From DASQYE01 sp036389675 (lineage in GTDB: Bacteria; Acidobacteriota; Blastocatellia; Pyrinomonadales; Pyrinomonadaceae): 64,000 bases of DNA. The stretch lies in contig DASVWI010000029.1 of NCBI GenBank assembly GCA_036389675.1, positions 3,392 to 67,391 of the forward strand, read 5' to 3'. Position numbers and translations under genes: made by a program. The notes below the pieces were generated by a model. That model did not search any database. It saw only the letters and a list, made by a program, of their open reading frames with translations, and was not told the origin of the DNA. Shown here piece by piece: positions 11,121 through 19,724 of the stretch (positions within the stretch are counted from its first letter, which is position 1; each line of letters opens with the position of its first letter).

Positions 11121-11151
11121 TTTTCGGTTTCCACGCGCGGACGTTGGCCGC

Positions 11152-12498
11152 TCAAACGCTCAGCCCCGATGTCAGAAACCCGTCTACGGCGACTTCGAGC
11201 GCGCCGCCTAGACCTGCGCCCGTAGGCTCGCCCGGCTCGACTGACCACCCGGCCACCTTGCCCGCCATGCTTTGCGAGATGGCGGCGCGCAAGGGCTCGG
11301 AGAGGAATTTCCACCCGTACACGATGCGACCGCTGACGATGACATGCGGCACTCCGAGCCCTGCGATGACGTTCCCTATACCGATGCCCAGGTATTCACC
11401 TATGCGCTCAAGGGTCTTCTGTGCCCTCAGCTCTCCGGCCTCGGCGCGCTCCACAATCTCTATGTAACGCGGAGCCTGCATACCGCCGAGCTGTATGCGG
11501 TCGCCCATGTATAAAGAGGAAGCTGCCGAAGCAGAGGCGTAGCGCTCCCAGCACCCACGATTGCCGCACACACACTGCTTGCCGCCGGCCACTATCGTCA
11601 TGTGCCCGAACTCGCCGGCGACGCCCCTGCCCTGTCCCGTGCCGCGATAGACCTCGCCGCCCAGCACCACGCCGACGCCGATGCCGGTTCCCGATCTTAC
11701 CAGAATAAAGTCGTCCACGAGCCCGACCGTCATGTCGCGCAGGCGCAGGCGGGCTTCATAGATGGCGGCTGCCGTGGCGTCGTTCTCGACCACCACCGGC
11801 ACGCTCGTGCCCCCGGGGGAACTGAGCCTGAGCGCATCGGCGACCGCGACATCAGACCATCCCAGACGCGGCGCATAGAGCAGCCTGGCGCGCCCGGCGT
11901 CCGTCGGCCCGGGCACGCTCACGCCGATGATCTTAAGCTTGCGACCGCTGGCCTCCTGCGCGCAAAGTCGCTCAAGGCTCGCGCGTATGAGCGCCAGCGC
12001 CTCGCCCTGCTCTGCCGGAGTATCGAAATCCTCTTCGGCCAGAATCTCTCCGCCCAGAGTCGTCAGCCCCACCTGCGAACGACGCACCCCGAGATTGACG
12101 CCGATAAAGAGATCGTTGTCGCTATTGAAGGCCAGGCCGACAGGCGGGCGGCCCGAAGCCCGACTCGTGCCGGAAGGTTGCGCGAGCGTTTCCTCGCGCA
12201 CTACCCCGGCGGCGATCAAAGGCTTGACGAGTTCCGTGACGGTGCTGCGATTGACATCCAGACGGCGCGCAAGCTCTACGCGTGAGATCGGCTGCGCCGC
12301 GCGCAAAAGCCTGAGGAGCATGTGGGCTGTTCTGGCCGGGCCGGTGGTATCGCTGACGGCTACGGCTGCTGCGCGCGCAAGGTGGCCTGCGCCGTGGCCT
12401 GTCCGACCGGCCACGTCGCCCGCCCGCCCGGAATCATAATCGAGAAGGCCGGACGCTCCACTTGAAGCCGCCTTGTTGCGCCGTTCAGTAACGCTCAT
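11152..12498 (-). CDS. ROK family transcriptional regulator
   Basis: A 448-residue ROK protein with an N-terminal DNA-binding domain, so a repressor rather than a sugar kinase. Residues 1-50 are Gly/Ala-rich and probably disordered. A winged helix-turn-helix follows (MLLRLLRAAQPISRVELARR, LDVNRSTVTELVKPLIAAGV). The ROK domain has an ATP/sugar-binding-like GVNLGVRRSQVGL, a GEFGHMTI motif with the metal or substrate His, and the zinc motif CVCGNRGCWERY. In the family, binding of a sugar or sugar phosphate releases DNA. It is followed by kduD after 31 bp, suggesting local control of uronate or plant-sugar genes. The kinase Asp of true ROK kinases is not clear (ENDATAAA is present as EN-D), so residual activity cannot be excluded. 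Confidence 0.88.
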   Translation of the reverse strand: MSVTERRNKAASSGASGLLDYDSGRAGDVAGRTGHGAGHLARAAAVAVSDTTGPARTAHMLLRLLRAAQPISRVELARRLDVNRSTVTELVKPLIAAGVVREETLAQPSGTSRASGRPPVGLAFNSDNDLFIGVNLGVRRSQVGLTTLGGEILAEEDFDTPAEQGEALALIRASLERLCAQEASGRKLKIIGVSVPGPTDAGRARLLYAPRLGWSDVAVADALRLSSPGGTSVPVVVENDATAAAIYEARLRLRDMTVGLVDDFILVRSGTGIGVGVVLGGEVYRGTGQGRGVAGEFGHMTIVAGGKQCVCGNRGCWERYASASAASSLYMGDRIQLGGMQAPRYIEIVERAEAGELRAQKTLERIGEYLGIGIGNVIAGLGVPHVIVSGRIVYGWKFLSEPLRAAISQSMAGKVAGWSVEPGEPTGAGLGGALEVAVDGFLTSGLSV

Positions 12499-12582
12499 AA
12501 CTCAGCCTATCGCTTGTTGAGATACAGGGGATTGCCTGATGGGGGTTGAATGGAAAATCCCGGCGATTCTTATCTTCAGAAT

Positions 12583-13521
12583 CTAAGGTTGCAGAACGTC
12601 GGGCAGAACGATTGACCTGACACTCGGATGCAAGCGTACCCAGAGGCCGGGATTCTCATCCAGCTGCGAAGCGCGCTCTGCCGGGTCTGCGGCAAGCTCT
12701 GTTTCGAGCACTCTACGATAGCTGGCACGCTTACCCGGCGCAGTGCTGGCGTCCACGATTGATTGAACGATTCTTTGAGCGCCGAGGATGGCGGCTGGCC
12801 CGAGCGTCAGGATGTGTGTGGCCGCGCGACACTCGGCCTCGTCCGCTTCCGTGACACGGCTTCCGCCTGCCTTGAACTTGGAGATGTGGTGCTCAAGAAT
12901 GCTGGAAGAGATGGGAATCATGCCCGCCACGTCCATATGGGTCGCGCCCGAGCCGGGCTTGATATAAGCCAGATGCGAGGCCGCATCGGCTTCAGGCCCG
13001 TGCCCCAGAAAAAAGATGTCGATCCCTCCTAAGGACTCAAGCTTATCTATGTAGCGCACAAGCTCGCCTTCCAGATCGTCCGTGTCCGTGCGCATGGAGT
13101 TGAAGCTCTTCACCTTGCGGAAAAAATCCTCTCCGAGCAGCCGCTCGAAGTCGCGCACGAAGCTGAGCCCGTTATCCATACGCATGGGCGCGAGCGCGTC
13201 CTGCGTAAAAACGTGAAGGCGACCGAGCAGTGCGTCCGCACGGTTTGTCCTAGCCATTTCGCCCAGAAGGCGATGAAGGGCCTGCGCGCCGCGCCCGCCG
13301 AGCAGAATAATCACCAGCTCGCCCTGCTTTGCAGCCGCAGCCTGTTCTATCTCCTCGAACATCGCACGCCCGACGGCCTCTTCCGTGTCCAGCACGTCGG
13401 GCCTGATCGCCTTGACCTCAAGGCCGGCGAGAGACTGTTCCGGGCCGGCTTCCGTGTGGCCGAGCCAGACATTATTGCCGACCAGACGACGCCTGATACT
13501 CTGTGAACCGGGAGCGGACAC
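12583..13521 (-). CDS. 6-phosphogluconolactonase / glucosamine-6-phosphate isomerase-fold protein
   Basis: About 312 residues with the NagB/6-phosphogluconolactonase fold. Visible motifs are VIILLGGRGAQALHRLL (phosphate loop), LHVFTQDALAP in place of the usual F.DEr..p segment, and GGIDIFFLGHGPEADAASHL, the counterpart of the GxGxDGHxA motif. The catalytic Asp-Gly-His of NagB is replaced by EADAASH here, so the reaction is uncertain. I chose the GTG at 13521 because AAGGAGAAGGA sits directly upstream; the frame is open for 144 more bases to another GTG at 13665, but that extension has no ribosome-binding site. It is divergent from the uronate operon starting with the M24 gene and has a GntR-type palindrome in its leader, so it probably belongs to the regulon. 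Confidence 0.7.
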   Translation of the reverse strand: MSAPGSQSIRRRLVGNNVWLGHTEAGPEQSLAGLEVKAIRPDVLDTEEAVGRAMFEEIEQAAAAKQGELVIILLGGRGAQALHRLLGEMARTNRADALLGRLHVFTQDALAPMRMDNGLSFVRDFERLLGEDFFRKVKSFNSMRTDTDDLEGELVRYIDKLESLGGIDIFFLGHGPEADAASHLAYIKPGSGATHMDVAGMIPISSSILEHHISKFKAGGSRVTEADEAECRAATHILTLGPAAILGAQRIVQSIVDASTAPGKRASYRRVLETELAADPAERASQLDENPGLWVRLHPSVRSIVLPDVLQP

Positions 13522-13675
13522 TTCCTTCTCCTTGCCCTCTGACGTGGTTTGCGAGTGGCCTTTTGAAAAGCCTGTTTGTTCGGTCGTTAGACGAAATCCG
13601 AGCGCCGCGAAAAGCCTATCTTTAAAACAGCCGGACGGCTCTATAATTAAGATAGCAGCCGCCACGAACCACGAA

Positions 13676-13686
13676 TGGTATAACCA
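13676..13686. promoter_or_regulatory. Putative GntR/FadR-family operator, site 1
   Basis: TGGTATAACCA, a perfect TGGT-N3-ACCA palindrome. It lies about 12-22 bases downstream of the predicted start of the minus-strand promoter at 13705-13733, a typical repressor position, 155 bp upstream of the NagB-like start. FadR-subfamily regulators commonly bind TxGTxxxACxA-type sites. Confidence 0.6.
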
Positions 13687-13704
13687 ATTTGATTATGAGA
13701 AAAT

Positions 13705-13733
13705 CTTTTACCATACAAACCGGGCTGAGACAA
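13705..13733 (-). promoter_or_regulatory. Putative sigma70-like promoter for the NagB-like gene
   Basis: Reading the minus strand, TTGTCT (13728-13733) and TAAAAG (13705-13710) are separated by exactly 17 bases. Each matches four of six consensus positions. The surrounding sequence is unusually AT-rich for this window. Confidence 0.4.
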
Positions 13734-13788
13734 GGAAACTCTCTGTTAACGATTCGCGCCGCTTTGGATTGTCTCAAAGGAAGGTAGG

Positions 13789-13819
13789 TTGACAAAAACC
13801 GCGGGGCGATGTTACACAT
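13789..13819 (+). promoter_or_regulatory. Putative promoter of the M24/exuT/kdgK/eda operon
   Basis: A perfect -35 TTGACA at 13789-13794 is followed, after 18 bases, by a weak -10 (TACACA). The operator-like TGGTATTACC lies just downstream. The rest of the 503-bp region 13522-14024 shows no other gene that I can support. A leader of about 200 bases would precede the GTG at 14025. Confidence 0.4.
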
Positions 13820-13840
13820 AACGCGTTCCCATCTTTTAAA

Positions 13841-13851
13841 TGGTATTACCT
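13841..13851. promoter_or_regulatory. Putative GntR/FadR-family operator, site 2
   Basis: TGGTATTACCT matches TGGT-N3-ACCA at seven of eight defined positions. It falls roughly 15 bases downstream of the expected start of the plus-strand promoter, mirroring site 1 on the divergent side. Confidence 0.5.
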
Positions 13852-14024
13852 TTAGTTAGCCCGAACCATCTAGCCGGCGGTAAAGCGTTGAGCCCCCGTT
13901 AAGCTTTTCGGAGCTATCGCCCTGACACGGGCGACAGGCTTCGTCAAAGGACGTTTCGACCTTTAAAACCCCCGCGACTTCCTGTGGCGGGCATGAAGAC
14001 CCCTCTTTAAGTCATCAAGCGAGC

Positions 14025-15152
14025 GTGGATAAAAGAGCTGAAATCACGGAGAAGACCGAGCGGTTGGCGAGCATGCTCGCGGCTGAAAATCTTGGCGGCC
14101 TGCTTCTCAGCGCGCAGCATAACTTCTCCTGGTTGACCGCCGGCAGCCGCAACGGCATTGACCTGAGCCGCGAGCCGGGAGCGTGTGCGCTGCTCGTACG
14201 TAGAGACGGGCGACGCTTCGTGCTTGCCAGCCGGATAGAGATGGCCCGCATGCTCTCAGAGGAGCTTTCGGCGGAAGACTTCGAGCCGGTCGAGTACGGC
14301 TGGGAAGAAGAGAAGGGCTCGCCCGCGTTTCTCATAGACCGCGCCCTGACGCTCCTTGGCAAAGGGGACACGCTCTCGTCCGACCTTCCCTCAGGCTCAG
14401 GCAGCGTCCGCACAGTCGAGAGCGCCATCGCACGCTGCCGTTACCGCCTCACCTCCGACGAAATGGAGCGATACCGCTCGTTGGGACGCGATGCCGGAGA
14501 CGCCATCGGCAAACTGATGAGGACTCTCGAACCGGGAGAGACCGAAAAGGAGATTGCGCGCCGCGCCGAGGCCGCGCTCTCCGCTCTGGACATAGACAGC
14601 GTAGTCACACTGGTCGCCGCCGACGAAAGAATCCAAAAGTTCAGACACCCTGTACCGACCGAGCGGCGCTGGGAAAAAGTTTTGATGGTCGTCGTCTGCG
14701 CGCGCCGCGGCGGTCTGATCGCATCGCTCTCACGCATCATCTGTGTGGGCGGAGTCCCGGACGAGCTTGCGCGGCTAACGGTTGCCACCGCGCGAGTCGA
14801 TGCGAGACTCCTATCGGCGACCCGTCCCGGCGCGACCGGAGCAGAGCTATACGCGCAGGCGTCGCGCGCTTACGCTGAAGAAGGTTTCGAGGGCGAGCAG
14901 CTATTGCATCATCAGGGCGGGGCATGCGGTTATCGCACAAGGGATTGGGTGGCCCATCCCTCCTGCGTCGAGCGCGTCGAAGAGAATCAGGCGTTCGCAT
15001 GGAATCCTTCGATCACGGGAACGAAGGTCGAAGAGACCTGCATCGCTTTCGCTGACGGGTGCGAGATCATCACGGCTTCGCCCGGTTGGCCCACGATTCC
15101 CGTCAGCGTCGAGGGACGACAATACTTGTTGCCGGACGTGTTATCACTGTGA
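14025..15152 (+). CDS. M24 (creatinase/aminopeptidase P fold) family protein lacking two metal ligands
   Basis: A 375-residue two-domain protein with the pita-bread fold of creatinase and Xaa-Pro peptidases: an N-terminal domain (about 1-135) and a C-terminal domain (about 145-375). HHQGGACGY near residues 295-303 and NPSITGTKVEET near 327-338 correspond to the usual His and first Glu positions. The two Asp ligands normally at the positions around 224 and 236 are replaced (VVVCARRGGLIASLSR), and the final Glu is not evident. It is therefore unlikely to be a dinuclear metallopeptidase; creatinase, which needs no metal, is a precedent. It starts at a GTG without a strong ribosome-binding site and heads the operon with exuT, kdgK and eda. 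Its role in uronate use is unknown. Confidence 0.75.
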   Translation: MDKRAEITEKTERLASMLAAENLGGLLLSAQHNFSWLTAGSRNGIDLSREPGACALLVRRDGRRFVLASRIEMARMLSEELSAEDFEPVEYGWEEEKGSPAFLIDRALTLLGKGDTLSSDLPSGSGSVRTVESAIARCRYRLTSDEMERYRSLGRDAGDAIGKLMRTLEPGETEKEIARRAEAALSALDIDSVVTLVAADERIQKFRHPVPTERRWEKVLMVVVCARRGGLIASLSRIICVGGVPDELARLTVATARVDARLLSATRPGATGAELYAQASRAYAEEGFEGEQLLHHQGGACGYRTRDWVAHPSCVERVEENQAFAWNPSITGTKVEETCIAFADGCEIITASPGWPTIPVSVEGRQYLLPDVLSL

Positions 15153-15288
15153 AGAACCGCCCGTCATTTCCCGATCATCAAAGTGTTGCCTGATTTTGAG
15201 AAAGTTGGTTTGAGATTAGCAGTGAGCCTTGACGGGGCGACTGAGCCGATCAGCAGTTGTCAACCATAAAAAAGGAGCACGACGCCTT

Positions 15289-16701
15289 ATGCCGCCGCCC
15301 AGCGAGCCGACGCGCAAGCATTCAGTCGCGGATGCGATTCACGCCACTCAAGAGCCGATCTCTCTGGCCGAGCAAGAGGGAGAGCAGTCCACCGGGTCGA
15401 GCGCGACCGGCGCGGCCATTGCAGCGGTCGAAGAGGGCATGGGTCGCATCGGTCGCCAGCGCTGGGTGATCTGCGCGCTCCTGTTCTTCGCCACCACCGT
15501 CAACTACATCGACCGCCTTGTCTTCGGCATCCTTGGCCCCGAATTGCAGAAAATCTTCGGCTGGACGGCCAAGGATTACACAGACATTGTGTTCTGGTTC
15601 GAGGTCGCCTACGCCATCGGGCTGGTGAGTGCGGGCCGCATCCTCGACAAGGTCGGCACGCGCACAGGCTACTCCGCCGCGCTCATCTTCTGGAGCTTTG
15701 CCTCGATTCTACACGCCGCGATGAGCACCATCCTCGGCTTCAGCATCGCGCGCTTCCTGCTCGGGCTCGGTGAGGCGGGCAATTTCCCCGCCGCCATCAA
15801 GACGGTCGCGGAGTGGTTCCCTAAGAAGGAGCGTGCGCTCGCCACAGGCATCTTCAACGCCGGCTCGAACGTCGGAGCCATCGCCGCGCCGCTCGCCGTG
15901 CCCTGGCTCTACGTCAACTTCGGCTGGCAGTGGGCCTTTATCGCGACCGGGGCCATCGGCCTGATATGGATAGTGTTCTGGCTGGCCCTCTACCATATCC
16001 CGACCGAGCACCCCAGAATCAGCAAGAGCGAGCTGGCCTATATCCAGAGCGACCCGCCAGACCCGGTCGTCAAGATCGCCTGGGCCAAGCTTCTCCCACA
16101 CAGGCAGACATGGGCGTTCGTCAGCGCGAAGTTTCTGACCGACTCCATCTGGCGCTGGTATCTCTACCTGCTCCCGCTCTTCTTCAGCCAGACCTTCAAT
16201 CTGGACATCAAAAACTTCGGCCCGCCCTTCGTCGTCATCTACGTCATGGCCGATGTCGGCAGCATCGCCGGCGGCTGGCTCTCGTCGCGTCTCATCAAGG
16301 GCGGGCACTCGGTCAACTTCGGGCGCAAGGTCGCGCTGCTCGTGTGCGCCATTTGCGTCGTGCCGGTCGTCTTCGTCACGCAGATGTCGAACATGTGGTT
16401 CGCGGTGTTGCTGGTCGGGCTCGCCGCCGCCGCGCATCAGGGCTGGTCGGCCAATCTCTTTACGACCGTTTCCGACATGTTCCCGAGACAGGCCGTCGGC
16501 TCGGTAGTCGGACTCGGCGGTATGGCCGGAGCGCTCGGCGCGATGCTCATCCTGAAGATCACGGGTTACGTCCTCAGCCACACCGGCAGCTACACGATGC
16601 TCTTCATCGCCGCCGGTTCGGCCTATCTCTTGTCACTGGCGATCATTCACATACTAGTGCCGCGCCTCGAACCGGCTCAAATCGAGAGCACAGCCCTATA
16701 A
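15289..16701 (+). CDS. exuT: Hexuronate transporter, MFS anion:cation symporter family (ExuT-like)
   Basis: A 470-residue major facilitator of the ACS family, likely importing galacturonate or glucuronate across the inner membrane. I chose the ATG at 15289 with GGAG about 11 bases upstream over the TTG at 15229. After a 50-residue hydrophilic N-terminus there are about 12 helices. Diagnostic ACS/ExuT pieces are TTVNYIDRLVFGILGPELQK, GRILDKVGTRTGY in loop 2-3, ARFLLGLGEAGNFPAAIKTV and EWFPKKERALATGIFNAGS. It lies between the M24 gene and kdgK, with only 11 bp to kdgK, which supports uronate specificity. Exact substrate is inferred from family and context. Confidence 0.88.
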   Translation: MPPPSEPTRKHSVADAIHATQEPISLAEQEGEQSTGSSATGAAIAAVEEGMGRIGRQRWVICALLFFATTVNYIDRLVFGILGPELQKIFGWTAKDYTDIVFWFEVAYAIGLVSAGRILDKVGTRTGYSAALIFWSFASILHAAMSTILGFSIARFLLGLGEAGNFPAAIKTVAEWFPKKERALATGIFNAGSNVGAIAAPLAVPWLYVNFGWQWAFIATGAIGLIWIVFWLALYHIPTEHPRISKSELAYIQSDPPDPVVKIAWAKLLPHRQTWAFVSAKFLTDSIWRWYLYLLPLFFSQTFNLDIKNFGPPFVVIYVMADVGSIAGGWLSSRLIKGGHSVNFGRKVALLVCAICVVPVVFVTQMSNMWFAVLLVGLAAAAHQGWSANLFTTVSDMFPRQAVGSVVGLGGMAGALGAMLILKITGYVLSHTGSYTMLFIAAGSAYLLSLAIIHILVPRLEPAQIESTAL

Positions 16702-16712
16702 GATTGAGAAAG

Positions 16713-17816
16713 ATGACGGAAGCATTGAACATCAGGCCGAAAGATGATTGTCGCTGGGACTGCGTGAGCCTCGGCGAAGTAATGCTCAGGCTTGATCCCG
16801 GCGACGGGCGCATTCACACGGCGCGCACCTTTCAGGTGTGGGAAGGCGGCGGCGAGTACAACGTCTCGCGCGGGCTCGTGCGCTGCTTCGGGATGCGTGC
16901 GGCAATCGTGACGGCGCTCGCGGACAATCCCGTCGGAAGGCTCGTGCAGGATTTGATCTATCAGGGCGGGGTCGATCAATCGCACGTCAAGTGGGTGAAA
17001 TACGACGGGGTCGGGCGCAACGCGCGCAACGGCCTGAACTTTACGGAGCGAGGCTTCGGCGTGCGAGCCGCGCTCGGCTGTTCTGATCGAGGGCACACTG
17101 CCGTCTCGCAGCTCAAGAGCGGCGACGTTGATTGGGACAAGGTGTTCGGCCATGAAGGCGCGCGCTGGTTTCATACGGGCGGCATCTTCTGCGCTCTCTC
17201 GGAGACGACGCCCGGGGTCGCGCGCGAGGCGATGCAGGCGGCGCGTCGCCACGGAACCATCATCTCCTACGACCTCAACTATCGTGAATCGCTCTGGAAA
17301 GCGATCGGCGGCAGAGAAAGGGCGAAGGAGGTGAACAGGGAACTAGCCCCGTTCGTTGACGTGATGATAGGCAATGAGGAGGACTTCACGGCGGCCCTTG
17401 GCTTTGAGGTCGAGGGGTTGGACGAGCATCACTCGAAGCTGGACGTTGAGGGCTTCCGGCGAATGATCGAGCGCGCCGTCGCGGAATTTCCCAACTTCAA
17501 GATCGTGGCGACGACGCTTAGGAACGCCAAGACGGCGACCGTCAATGATTGGGGCGCGGTCTGTTACACGAACGGCGAGCTGTATCAGTCAATGACGCGC
17601 GAGAATCTGCAAATCTACGACCGCGTGGGCGGCGGCGACTCTTTCGCTTCAGGTTTGATCTACGGTTTGCTGACGGGGCGCGGCCCTCTATGGGCGGTCG
17701 AGTGCGGCGCAGCGCACGGCGCGCTCGCCATGACGACGCCGGGCGATACGACGATGGTGACGCTCTCGGAGGTCGAGCGCGTGATGAAAGGCGGCGGCGC
17801 GCGCGTGTCGCGTTAA
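16713..17816 (+). CDS. kdgK: 2-keto-3-deoxygluconate kinase (PfkB family), copy 1
   Basis: KdgK phosphorylates KDG to KDPG with ATP, the point where galacturonate, glucuronate and unsaturated uronate routes join. The open frame extends far upstream through exuT in another frame, but the ATG at 16713, 11 bp after the exuT stop, gives a normal 367-residue PfkB protein. Seen are CVSLGEVMLRLDPGDGR at the N-terminus, GGGEYNVSRGL in the substrate site, ISYDLNYRESLW, and the signature DRVGGGDSFASGLIYGLL with the catalytic Asp. It is followed by eda after 49 bp. A clear paralogue is encoded at 35036-36118. Substrate is inferred from operon context; other PfkB sugar kinases look similar. Confidence 0.88.
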   Translation: MTEALNIRPKDDCRWDCVSLGEVMLRLDPGDGRIHTARTFQVWEGGGEYNVSRGLVRCFGMRAAIVTALADNPVGRLVQDLIYQGGVDQSHVKWVKYDGVGRNARNGLNFTERGFGVRAALGCSDRGHTAVSQLKSGDVDWDKVFGHEGARWFHTGGIFCALSETTPGVAREAMQAARRHGTIISYDLNYRESLWKAIGGRERAKEVNRELAPFVDVMIGNEEDFTAALGFEVEGLDEHHSKLDVEGFRRMIERAVAEFPNFKIVATTLRNAKTATVNDWGAVCYTNGELYQSMTRENLQIYDRVGGGDSFASGLIYGLLTGRGPLWAVECGAAHGALAMTTPGDTTMVTLSEVERVMKGGGARVSR

Positions 17817-17865
17817 GGGGCAAGAGAGAGCGCGTGCCCCCAAGCTCGAAAGGCAGCAGAGGGCG

Positions 17866-18513
17866 ATGAACAGACAGGATGTGATACGTCGCATAAAGGA
17901 AGTCGGCCTAGTGCCGGTCGTGCGCGCATCTTCGGCGGAAGAAGCTTTGCAGGTCATCGAAGCGATCAAAGCGGGCGGCGTTCCCATCCTCGAAATCACC
18001 ATGACCGTGCCGCGCGCCATAAGCGTCATCGAACAGGTGATCGCTACTTTCGGCGACGAGGTGCTGGTCGGTGCGGGCACTGTGCTGGACGCAGAGACGG
18101 CGCGCGCCTGTATTCTGGCCGGGGCACAGTTCGTCGTCAGCCCCGCTCTCAACTTAGAGACGATAGCCTGTTGCCGCAGGTACGGTGTCGCGGTGATGCC
18201 CGGAGCATTGACGCCCACGGAGGTCTTGCAGGCATGGACTGCCGGGGGCGACTTCGTAAAAGTGTTTCCGGCAGGCGCTCTGGGCGGCGCAAGCTACCTC
18301 AAAGCTCTCAAAGCTCCCCTGCCGCAGATAGAGCTCATCCCCACGGGCGGCGTATCGCTCAAAACGGCCTCGGACTTTATCAAGGCCGGGGCGAGCGCGC
18401 TCGGTGTCGGGGCAGATCTGGTGGACACAAAGGCTCTACGCGAAGGGCAGGGTCATCTGATTACTGAGAGGGCACGCCGGTATGTGGAGATTGTGAAGGA
18501 GAGTCGAGCCTGA
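17866..18513 (+). CDS. eda: 2-keto-3-deoxy-6-phosphogluconate aldolase (KDPG/KHG aldolase)
   Basis: Eda cleaves KDPG to pyruvate and glyceraldehyde 3-phosphate, the last step of the pathway. The 215-residue protein is a classic class I aldolase: PVVRASSAEEALQ near the N-terminus, the catalytic Glu in ILEITMTVP near residue 46, the phosphate-site Arg region, PGALTPTEVLQAW and the Schiff-base Lys in DFVKVFPAGALGG near residue 136. PTGGVSLKTASDFIKAGA completes the phosphate-binding loop. It starts at an ATG, is the last gene of the four-gene plus-strand operon, and is convergent with the GntR regulator 45 bp away. Confidence 0.95.
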   Translation: MNRQDVIRRIKEVGLVPVVRASSAEEALQVIEAIKAGGVPILEITMTVPRAISVIEQVIATFGDEVLVGAGTVLDAETARACILAGAQFVVSPALNLETIACCRRYGVAVMPGALTPTEVLQAWTAGGDFVKVFPAGALGGASYLKALKAPLPQIELIPTGGVSLKTASDFIKAGASALGVGADLVDTKALREGQGHLITERARRYVEIVKESRA

Positions 18514-18558
18514 GTGCGTTGTGCGGCGTGGGCCAATCGACGGTGTTGGCCGTCCGAA

Positions 18559-19362
18559 TCATGCCTGCTCGCGCGCGCGGTCGGTGTCCTGACCATTGTT
18601 GCCCCCGGCGTCCTCCACTGCATTCGCCTCCGCCTCCTGTTCCTCCTCCTCCTGCGCCTTCTGGGCGAGCAGGAGGTGGTCGCGCATGGCGTTACGCGCC
18701 GATTCAGGATTGCGCTCGCGAATCGCCCTGTAGATTTGACGGTGCATCCCGGCAGACTCTTTAAGGTCGCGCGAGCGGTGAACGGTCTTGCGTCGCACGT
18801 CGAGCAGGATGGTGGCGATCATATTCATGAGGGCCGTCAGGATGCGATTGCCGGAGGCGGCGGCAATCGTCTGGTGAAAATTCATGTCGTGGATGAGAAA
18901 CTGCTCTGGCTCGTCGAGCGAGGCATACATGCCCGTAATCTCTTCAGCCATCGTCGCCGTGTGATCGCTCGTCGCGCGGTCTGCGGCAAGGCCCGCGATA
19001 GCCATTTCCAGCGCCAGACGCGCTTCAAACATTTCGGCTGAAGTAAATCCGTGCAGTGACGCCATCAGGCGCAGCGGGCTGCCGTCCAGAGACGGCGGGC
19101 CGTCCGCCTTGACGACGAAGGTTCCGGCCCCCTGCCTCGATTGGAGAATACCGACGGCGGCAAGTGAGTGTATGCCGGCACGCAGGGTCGGGCGGCTGAC
19201 GCCCAGCATCCTTGCCAGATCACGTTCCGGCGGCAGGCGGTCGCCCGGATGCAGCTCGCCGCGATGAATCATTTCACGAAGCTGTGAGATGACTCCTTCG
19301 GCAGTCGTTCCGCGCCGCTCCGTGTCGATGGTTTTGAACAGGTCGGTGTTTGAATCGGTCAT
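18559..19362 (-). CDS. GntR family regulator, FadR subfamily (FCD domain)
   Basis: A 267-residue FadR-type regulator, probably a repressor relieved by a uronate-pathway intermediate. The winged helix-turn-helix covers about residues 22-90: LRPGDRLPP-type element here as LHPGDRLPPERDLARMLGVS, then RPTLRAGIHSLAAVGILQ and GAGTFV. The FCD ligand domain (about 110-235) has the metal-binding set of acids and histidines, with Asp and His in LIHDMNFHQ, His in GMHRQIY and His in MRDHLLLA. The C-terminal 30 residues are Glu-rich. Its start codon lies inside a TGGT-N3-ACC palindrome, implying autoregulation, and the same motif occurs upstream of neighbouring uronate and pectin genes. Ligand and true targets are inferred. 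Confidence 0.9.
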   Translation of the reverse strand: MTDSNTDLFKTIDTERRGTTAEGVISQLREMIHRGELHPGDRLPPERDLARMLGVSRPTLRAGIHSLAAVGILQSRQGAGTFVVKADGPPSLDGSPLRLMASLHGFTSAEMFEARLALEMAIAGLAADRATSDHTATMAEEITGMYASLDEPEQFLIHDMNFHQTIAAASGNRILTALMNMIATILLDVRRKTVHRSRDLKESAGMHRQIYRAIRERNPESARNAMRDHLLLAQKAQEEEEQEAEANAVEDAGGNNGQDTDRAREQA

Positions 19363-19366
19363 ACCA
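19356..19366. promoter_or_regulatory. Putative GntR operator at its own start codon, site 3
   Basis: On the minus strand the sequence is TGGTATGACCG, matching TGGT-N3-ACCA at seven of eight positions, with the central ATG being the start codon of the GntR gene. A further half-site TGGTCAG lies about 25 bases upstream of the start. Binding here would block initiation or elongation. Confidence 0.5.
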
Positions 19367-19520
19367 CTTTAGTCGTTTGAAAATTTCCTGACCACAGATA
19401 TACGGAGTGGACTGAATCAGGGCGGTCGGCTGCTCCGACGCTCCGGTCTTATTAATCGCTTCATTCTAATTAGTTTTCCCGCGCTTTGTCGAGCAGATTG
19501 TCGCGGCCATTCGCCCCTAA

Positions 19521-19531
19521 AGGTATGACCA
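19521..19531. promoter_or_regulatory. Putative GntR operator upstream of GH105, site 4
   Basis: AGGTATGACCA, seven of eight positions of TGGT-N3-ACCA. It lies about 195 bp upstream of the GH105 start and some 55 bp upstream of a possible -10 TACAAT (19584-19589). The 362-bp gap 19363-19724 holds sites 3 and 4 and a minus-strand open frame that I do not accept as a gene. Confidence 0.45.
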
Positions 19532-19724
19532 TTCCCGGGCCGAAGAGGTTGTCTTCTTGAAATTGATTCGGAGTTTCTGTTAATACAATGATTCTCCCCG
19601 AGCCATCTATTCGAACCTTCCGTGGGCGAGTGTGAAGCGCAGCCTTCCGTTCACCCCGAAGCTGACAGGGGGGGCAGCGCTCCGTTAGCGCCAATGTCCC
19701 CGAAGATCGAGCGAGCGAGTTACT

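Noticed and set aside
15930..17816. 628-codon open frame covering exuT and kdgK
   Set aside because: The first 260 codons are an out-of-frame reading of exuT; only the part from 16713 is KdgK.
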